NCBI RefSeq assembly: GCF_030867095.1
Contig: NC_081827.1
Location: forward strand, 26,474,001 to 26,538,000
Reading direction: 5' to 3'
DNA length: 64,000 nucleotides
Source of the DNA: Alligator mississippiensis
Taxonomy: Eukaryota; Chordata; Crocodylia; Alligatoridae
Positions 24,072-64,000 of the stretch are shown piece by piece (within the stretch, counting starts at the first letter, position 1; the number at the start of each line of letters is the position of its first letter). A model generated the notes under the pieces. That model saw nothing but the letters and a program-made list of their open reading frames with translations. It was not told the origin of the DNA and ran no database searches. The translations under genes were made by a program, and so were the position numbers.

Positions 24072-24879
24072 TGTAACAATGTTAACAAGGGCAGGAATCA
24101 AGCTGTCCTTCCCTGTATCAGGCTGGCCTCTGAAAGAGCGAGTGAATCAGTGATTGAATGTGTAACGTGATTGAATGTGTAACACGGTAGCAGGCAGCAA
24201 TTAACACCTGGGAAACTGCAGATCAGCCAATGGAAGAACTCAATAGAAGACAGCGTAACAACCGGGAATCTCTAAATGTTACTGATCAAAGGCTAGAAGC
24301 CCTGGTCTGAGTTAATCAACACCAGGGACCAACTTTTGGGCTGAGTATCTCCAGATCAGCTGCTCCCAGAGCCCTATTCAAAATTCATCAACGGACTCCC
24401 AAACCTGCATGTACATGCAGATGACCCCTGGGGCTGACAGATGCTGTCCAGTAGCCACCGAGGGGGGGGGGGGGGGGAAGTCCCACGAGGGTCAATGACC
24501 CCTGGATTGGGCAAACCTGAAAACTGGGGAGTCACCAAAGTCTGCCAGGGACAGATAAAAGGCAGTGAAAAGTGACCCTCAGTGGCGCCCTCTTGATCTT
24601 GATCTCCAACTCGACCAGACCTGTCCAGCCAGAAGGACCAGCTGGCGACCCCCTTCTGGAGGATAACACCACGCTGAAAGAAGCCTCAACTGGCCATCAA
24701 CGGCAGACTCCAGCGCTTGTAGGATAGGTATACCTGACTCTGTAGCCTGCTACTGTGTGTGTGTATGTTTGTGCATGTGTGTGTGTGGGGACCAGCCCCA
24801 AGGTTTATGATTACAGTGTTTCAATCTGCCTAATAAACTAGAATTTTAAGGATCCTGAGTTGGACATTTGTAGCCAACA
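24072..24879 (+). mobile_element. Probable solo LTR of an endogenous retrovirus
   Basis: A block of about 808 bases begins TGTAACAATG and ends GTAGCCAACA, the TG...CA form of an LTR. The adjacent 6-mers ATACAT and TTACAT match at 5 of 6 and look like a target duplication. Inside are a TATA-like AGATAAAAGG at 24553 and a polyadenylation-type AATAAA near 24832, in the order expected for a + strand LTR. A 16-base G-run lies at 24462-24477. No internal retroviral sequence adjoins it, so it reads as a solo LTR relic of moderate age. It ends 64 bases before the first coding exon of PUS7. Confidence 0.6.
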
Positions 24880-24972
24880 TTACATGTTTGAAAAAATATG
24901 GGAAATAAAACCTTTTGAAGTGTTTTTGTTTCTTGTTCCTCAGGACCTTATACTCTATACTGTGCCTTAAAC

Positions 24973-50068
<25,096 letters not shown>

Positions 50069-50442
50069 ATGAATGCTGTAAAACTACATAAAGATTTTAA
50101 AATATGAATGAGTTTTCATATTTTCCTGTCCTGTGCAAACCATTGAATATTTTTAGAAGAAAAAAGTTTGTATTTTTTTAAGTTTTTTTTTTTTTTAGCT
50201 TAAGCATTTAATTCAATAATTATTTGCAATATGGGTGTTTGTAAAAAACAAAAAACAAAAAAAAACTTAATGCTTTGGCTTTCTTAATTACCTGAGCCCA
50301 TAATGTACTTAAGCTCTAGCACAACTACAGTTTAAGAAGAAATGGGCTTAGGACAGCAATCTCAGATTTTTGGAAATACTAAATTGCTTTTCTCTTTATA
50401 AGTACAGAGAGCATTGAATATACTTTCATCAGTTCAGCACAG

Positions 50443-50448
50443 AATAAA
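50443..50448 (+). terminator. PUS7: Candidate polyadenylation signal of PUS7
   Basis: AATAAA about 375 bases after the stop codon, in the last gene-proximal AT-rich stretch. Other sites further on cannot be excluded. Confidence 0.45.
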
Positions 50449-50469
50449 AGTCACTGCAAGCATGCTAAT

Positions 50470-51560
50470 GTTACAGAGAAGAATTATTAAATACAATTGA
50501 AGAATTAATATTTATTTCAGAGGAGTACATTTGAGTAGCGTTGGAATGCCAGTAGCATTTGCACTGATTGGTAAATGAATCGATTGGCAAAACTTTTAAT
50601 TCCTTTTTATGTGATGTAAACAGATACAGCTATTTTTAATTATTTGAGCTCTAAATTTTATTATGAAAATATTGTGCATGTTTTCATCTCTAAGAGTACT
50701 TGTACAAAAGAACAGGTAACAAAAACAAATTAACCAAAAAGTCCAGATGAGTATTCATGAATAACAGCTAATTTCTGGGCACCAGAAATTTGGTGGGTCC
50801 ATTGCTGGCAGTGGATGAGCTGGGCAAATCCAATCTCCCGGCACCAAAGGATTAAAAAGCCATTCTAACAGCAGTTCTGTTGCATTTTCGATGTTATAAT
50901 TTTTAAAAAACCAACCAAACACACTTGTTTTCTGCTGCTTGAATTAATAAATTGTGTAAATAGTCCAAGTTGTTTGTGTCTTCTTTTGAGCATTGGATTT
51001 GTGTGCGAATAATACAAAAACATAAGTATCTTTTCTTGAGAGGGGGGGAAAAAAATGAACTGCCCGAAGTATCGGTGGAGATGCAGTATGTGCTTGCAGG
51101 TGGATGCCATTTTTTGTTCCTAGTATGGCTGACCCGTTCATTTCTTTAAAAAAAAACCCAAAAAAACTCTCAGCTGGTTAAAGGCGACATCCTGGGTGGG
51201 CTGGTGCCCCGACCCGCTGTGGCGGTTTGCAGAATGGTGTTCAGTAAAACAGAAAACTTCCAAAATTTTGACTCTAGTTGGGAGCAGAGGGAGATGCCTT
51301 TGGGGGCACAGAGGTGTTTCCACATCTCAGCACACACTATTGTAGCTGCTCCCAAACTTTGTGTAGACTTCTGGCTGCCCTAGAGGCGCCCTTGGGCAAT
51401 GCCCACTCCTGCGTCCCGCTCTTTTTGCCTATAGCAGACATGATGGAGCAGGTTTTCTGTGGCAGAACAGCACAGCTAGGCTTCCTGTGTGAAAGCCCTG
51501 GGTTAACTCTGCTCCTCGTCAGAGCACTGAGGCCGGGCTCTTTTTGATTCAACCAAGCTG
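50470..51560. other. Intergenic gap PUS7-RINT1
   Basis: AT-rich at first, then rising GC. No gene or repeat recognised before the dispersed repeat at 51562. Confidence 0.45.
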
Positions 51561-51561
51561 C

Positions 51562-51655
51562 ATTAGTTGGTCTAATTAAAGATCTGGGATTTACCCGCGG
51601 AACCTCGCCTGTCACCGTCCTTAGACCAGCACAGCGCCACCCTCCACCCCTCAGC
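51562..51655 (+). mobile_element. Dispersed repeat fragment at the edge of a CpG island
   Basis: TTAGTTGGTCTAATTAAAGA, GATTTACCCGCGGAACCT and CCTTAGACCAGCACAGCGCC match the order of blocks in copy B (10139-10222). The hairpin part is absent. It lies at the left edge of the RINT1 CpG island and has gained CpGs relative to the other copies. Confidence 0.6.
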
Positions 51656-52400
51656 CTGTGCGCCGTCCTCGAGACCGCCTCAGGATAGCCCGGGGGCGGG
51701 AACCTGGCTGCCCCTCACTGCCCTGCGCGTTGCGGCGGGGCGGGGCCCGGCCCAACCCAACCGCGCTCTCCCATTGGCCACGGGGCGCGGGGCTGAGTGC
51801 CAGGCTCCGCCCCTCGCTGGGGGTGGGGCGAGGCGGAACTGCAATAACGGCAACAACCGCCGGAGGGGCCTCCTCGCGTGTGCGTCTCGCGCGTGGCAGG
51901 TACTCTGTTCTAGCGCTGTAGGCACGTGACCCGCGCGCTCGGGCGGCTTCGCCACCTCTCGCGGGACCTGGGGCTGTGGACGCGGCCGGTAGGGGCGGGG
52001 CTCAGGGCCCGGCGGGAGTGGCGGCGGCTGCAAGCGGAGTGGGGGGAAGCCCGGCCCGGCCTGGCCCGGCCCGGCCCGGCCCGGCCCGGCCCTGCTGCAG
52101 GTGCTGCGATGAGACTCGTCCCGGTGGGCGGCTGCTGCGCGAGTCGTGCGACCGCGGTCACTCCTCGCGGGGTTTGGGGGTGGCGCTGCTCCCACAAACG
52201 GGCCTTGCGCTGACTCGCGGCTGCCCGCAGCGACAGCGACAGCGCGGCCGGCAGCCCGCTCCGCTCCCCTGCCCTGCCCTGCCCTCCTCTCCTCTCCCTT
52301 GCGGCTGTGCCGGACTGAAGCAGCCAAAAGGCACTAAGGCAAAGACACCGCCTGCAGCGTCACGGGCCAAGCCTGTCCGCTGCTGGTGCGGTGACCAGAC
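51600..52400 (+). promoter_or_regulatory. RINT1: CpG island, probable RINT1 promoter
   Basis: A dense CpG cluster between PUS7 and the first RINT1 coding exon. It has GC boxes (GGGGCGGGGC-type) near 51735 and 51990, and a (CCGGC)n run at 52051-52091. The transcription start is not resolved. Confidence 0.75.
52051..52091. repeat. (CCGGC)n short tandem repeat
   Basis: About eight pentamer units with one variant, within the RINT1 CpG island. Confidence 0.9.
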
Positions 52401-53193
52401 TAACGAGTATAAATGGTTTCTAGGTTTTTTTTCCCCCTTTTCCACGCGTTTCTTTCAAAGAAGTTTTAAGCTAATGTTCAAATGGCCGCGGGTTTCTTCA
52501 GCTGCCTGCACATATGAAATATTTGACACATTTTGCACATTTTTAATCTGGTGGTTGAGGTAGGGATGATAACCTGACCAGACAGCTCTCGCACGTGAAT
52601 TTCACTGTTTTCAAAGCTGCCGAAGGTCGTTGCAGGAGTTGGACCAACATTTTCGATTATTTTTTTATATGCTAAACCAAAAATAAAATTACTTATTTAC
52701 TAGATGTTTGTTGCAGCTCTTCCCAAAACAGGCTCAGGGCGGCTTACAGAAAAAATAATTTATGAAAGCAGATCACACGCGCACGCATACACTCACGCAC
52801 CCCCTCACCTCCTGTATATCAACAGTATGCATAAACTCCCCAAACACAGCTCATCTTAGTAAATTGAGTAGGATTGCTTACTAAATGCCTGTCCAAAAAT
52901 CAAGTAGCTTTTAGAAATATAGTGTCAGAGGAGTAAAAGCTGGTTAACTTTTCTTGCTCGTAGCTGTGTTTTGGTTCTGTGCACTCGTCAGCCGATGAGT
53001 GTGTGTGTGTGTCATACTTTGTGGATCAAAGGCCATATCCCCACAAAAACTTATGCATGTGGATAGTCTTATGGAAGCAGTATTTTCACAGAATAGTTTT
53101 GAACTGAATTTTCTCTGGCCCTATTTCACTCTGGTGGTCAGTAGTTCTGTGTTGGTGGTGGCTAACTAAATATCCTGTAATTCAGTGCTGCAG

Positions 53194-61660
<8,467 letters not shown>

Positions 61661-62060
61661 TGATTTCATTACAGTTTTACCGAAAACTAAACATTTCTAA
61701 CTACGGGACACATACTTTATTAAAGGTTGTGGCTGCTTTTTTTTTTTTTTCTTTTTCTGGAATGCTTGGGGCTCTCCATAACCATTTACTTTGTGCATGT
61801 GGAGGGAACACAAAATTTGGAGAAGCTTCACAGGTCATGCTTTCCGCATGGCAAGTTGGTGCACTGTACAGTTTGCCTGCCTGGGCAATGGGAAATTCCT
61901 GTGCTATACTTGCTGTTGCCCTCTATCTGGTGGGGGGACCGATGCAGGACCTACTGTAGCATTAGACAGATTCCACAACTTGAAGAGGGTGGATTTATTC
62001 CCTCTGAATATGTGGAAGCTCTTTTTCACCTTTCTTGGCTGCGTGATGTCACTGGCGTAT

Positions 62061-62206
62061 AAAAGAGTATATTTGGTTTAATGTCATTATCTTCAGTACT
62101 TTCCTAGGGTTACAAGTGTTAAATTCTGCCACTAAAAGACTATATTTGGTTTAACGTCATTATCTTCAGTATTTTCCTAGGGTTACAAGTGTTAAATTCT
62201 GCCACT
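62061..62206. repeat. 73-bp tandem duplication
   Basis: 62061-62133 and 62134-62206 are two adjacent copies starting AAAAGAGTATATTTGGTTTA and AAAAGACTATATTTGGTTTA, differing at about three positions. In a RINT1 intron. Confidence 0.92.
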
Positions 62207-62635
62207 TTTAGTGGCCTGAGTCTATATAATTAGTCTTTTTTTTAGTTTGTCTTTTTTAGTGTTTAGTTACCATCCCATATTTGGAAAAAAGATTTGATTG
62301 ATTTATTTTTTTTCAATGCCATCAGTGTGTTCAAGGGGGTTTTCAGCTTGGTATATGACTTAGATGCATTTCTACAAGAAAACAGGTCTTATTCTGTTCT
62401 CAGATCTGCTGTAGTTACATTAGGAGTAGGTATTCTGGATCCATGTGCTTGGATGTGACATTACTGGATGAACTTGTAGATACATTTTCACAATGACAAT
62501 AGTTCCTGAATGTGTTTCCTGATTACTTGTGGATAATTGTGAAATGATGATGTGACATACTTTGACATCAGATTATAGGGAATTTTCATAAGCAAACTAG
62601 GGAAAATACCATAAGGTGAGTGCTGAGCTGGCTTA

Positions 62636-63555
62636 AAAACTGCTCTTAGGTATTAGAGGTTCACTATCAAAGTGGCAGGGTACTTTGGATCCCATAAGAA
62701 TCTGTTCTGGTTTGCTTATAGTCAGTATTTTTGTCAAGGACTTGGATGATGAAATAGGGAGAGCAAATAGTGATGGATAACAGCAACGTGGAAGGTATCT
62801 CCAGTTCTTTTGGAGGACAGGATCAGAATTCAAATTAATCTTGACAGATTGGATAAATGGTTGGAAATCAACATTATGAAATTTAGTAAAGACAGTTGAT
62901 AAATGGTACATTTAAGAAGGAGAATGCGAAATAGGGAACAATCCAGGGATTACGGTGGATCACAAATTGAATGAGTTGTCAGTGTGATGCTGGGGTGTTG
63001 TTTTGTATTTTAGAAGAGACAGTCTGGTATATGTTAAGTGTCATAAGTAAGACGGAGCAGAATTACCTCCTACTTGGCACTGGTGGGACCTCAGCTGTAG
63101 CATGTGTACCTAGTGTTGGGCATCACACTAAGATGTAGACTGACAGCTTCCAAGAGGAGAGCAACAAATAAAGTAAGAAGCTCATACTTTCCTTATGGTT
63201 GACTTCTAAAGGAGCTGTTTTCCTGTAGTGTACAAAAAGAGAAGGTTAAAGAAGGACGTAACGATCTTCCGGTACATGAAAGGAAGAAGGGTGGTGATCA
63301 GTTGTTCACCAGGTCCACTGAGAGGAAGAGCAAAAAGGAGTGGGCTTAATTTGCTGTTTGAGTTTTAGGTTGAATACTAGGAAAACCTTCGAACTCTAAA
63401 GCTAATGAACATGAGGACAGGCTGCCTGGGAAGGTTCTTGAATCCTTACGAGAGGTTTTAAAGAACAAAGGTGGCCTAGGTGTCGTTCAACCTGCAGGTG
63501 CATGGACTAGATAACATTTGTAGGACTTTTCCCAGCCCTACTATTCTGTGAATAT
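62636..63555 (+). mobile_element. Old CR1/L3-like LINE, 3' half
   Basis: Blocks in LINE order: GTCAAGGACTTGGATGATGA, TTGACAGATTGGATAAATGG, GGATCACAAATTGAATGAG, GTTGTTCACCAGGTCCACTG, TTTTAGGTTGAATACTAGGA, and the 3' end TGGACTAGATAACATTTGTA. Heavily decayed without long frames; similar age to 56640-57750. Confidence 0.65.
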
Positions 63556-63589
63556 GAAGATCCTATTACTGGGGTTTGTGGGGAGTCCT

Positions 63590-63930
63590 GGCTGGTCACG
63601 TACATGTGCTTTGAGGCCGGAGGGGGGTGCTTTAGTTAGAGCAGTTCCAAGAGCCAGTCTAATTAAAGCACCCAGAGCATCTCGTGTCTCAGAGTCCCTG
63701 CACTTCAAAATGGTGGTGGGGGTGCTTTATCTGAAGCTTGTTGAATGAGCTTCAGATAAGGTAAGGTGCCCCTGCCACCATTTTGAAGCCCAGGAATGCT
63801 GATACACGAGACGGGGGAGGCTGCTGGAGCACAGTAATTGCCACACTCCAGAAGACTTAATTAATTGAGTCTGCTCCCACGTACTGGAGTTACAGTGCAT
63901 AGGAGCAGCCTCCCTGCTCATGTATAGGCA
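63590..63930. mobile_element. Palindromic repeat, copy 2
   Basis: Same family as 19820-20165. Left arm 63680-63738 (TCTCGTGTCTCAGAGTCCCT and on) and right arm 63748-63811 are long imperfect inverted copies around a TGTTGAATG centre. Both arms contain ACTTCAAAATGGTGG or its equivalent. No coding content. Confidence 0.65.
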
Positions 63931-64000
63931 CCCATAGTGATTGCTTTCCCACCTTTGTTCTCGAATTATTTCTGCAAGCTTTTAATTGTAAAGAAACAAA

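Overview
The window looks like a vertebrate, sauropsid nuclear chromosome, most likely crocodilian or turtle-like. I base this on intron-rich genes with GT-AG junctions, two CpG islands, many CR1 LINE fragments with short tail repeats, and a large set of small hAT-type DNA transposons. The species cannot be fixed from sequence alone. There is no prokaryotic feature, CRISPR array or tRNA/rRNA gene.

Two host genes are present, both on the + strand. PUS7 (pseudouridine synthase 7, TruD family) has its coding sequence in 15 exons from 24973 to 50068. All junctions keep phase, giving 651 residues with the catalytic Asp at residue 284. Its promoter is probably the CpG island at 18480-19640. RINT1 (NRZ/Dsl1 tethering complex, TIP20/RINT1 family) has its CpG island at 51600-52400 and five coding exons from 53194 to 61642, which encode roughly the first 300 of about 790 residues; the rest lies beyond the window. 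The intron at 59696-61485 has the full signature of a minor-spliceosome (U12) intron. The genes lie head to tail; from memory the human pair is head to head.

Layout: 1-18300 is gene-free and repeat-rich (a CR1 copy with one internal stop at 2679-4471, GC-rich hairpin repeats, small DNA transposons). 18311-19640 is a CpG island whose left edge contains a CR1 tail. 19700-24940 holds the 5' intron of PUS7, with DNA transposons and a solo LTR that ends 64 bases before the first coding exon. 24944-50450 is PUS7; its largest intron (30470-39259) collects CR1, hAT and minisatellite material. 50450-53190 is the intergenic gap and RINT1 promoter. 53194-64000 is the first part of RINT1, with CR1/L3 fragments, hAT elements and a second LTR-like block in its introns.

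The most interesting material is in the mobile DNA. At least eight small hAT elements have 8-bp target duplications of the form nnnTAnnn. One TIR family carries a conserved internal hairpin, a perfect 26-bp inverted repeat in one copy. A GC-rich cassette is shared by elements with different termini. One dispersed repeat contains a hairpin whose stem covaries between three copies and sits in a hammerhead-like context.
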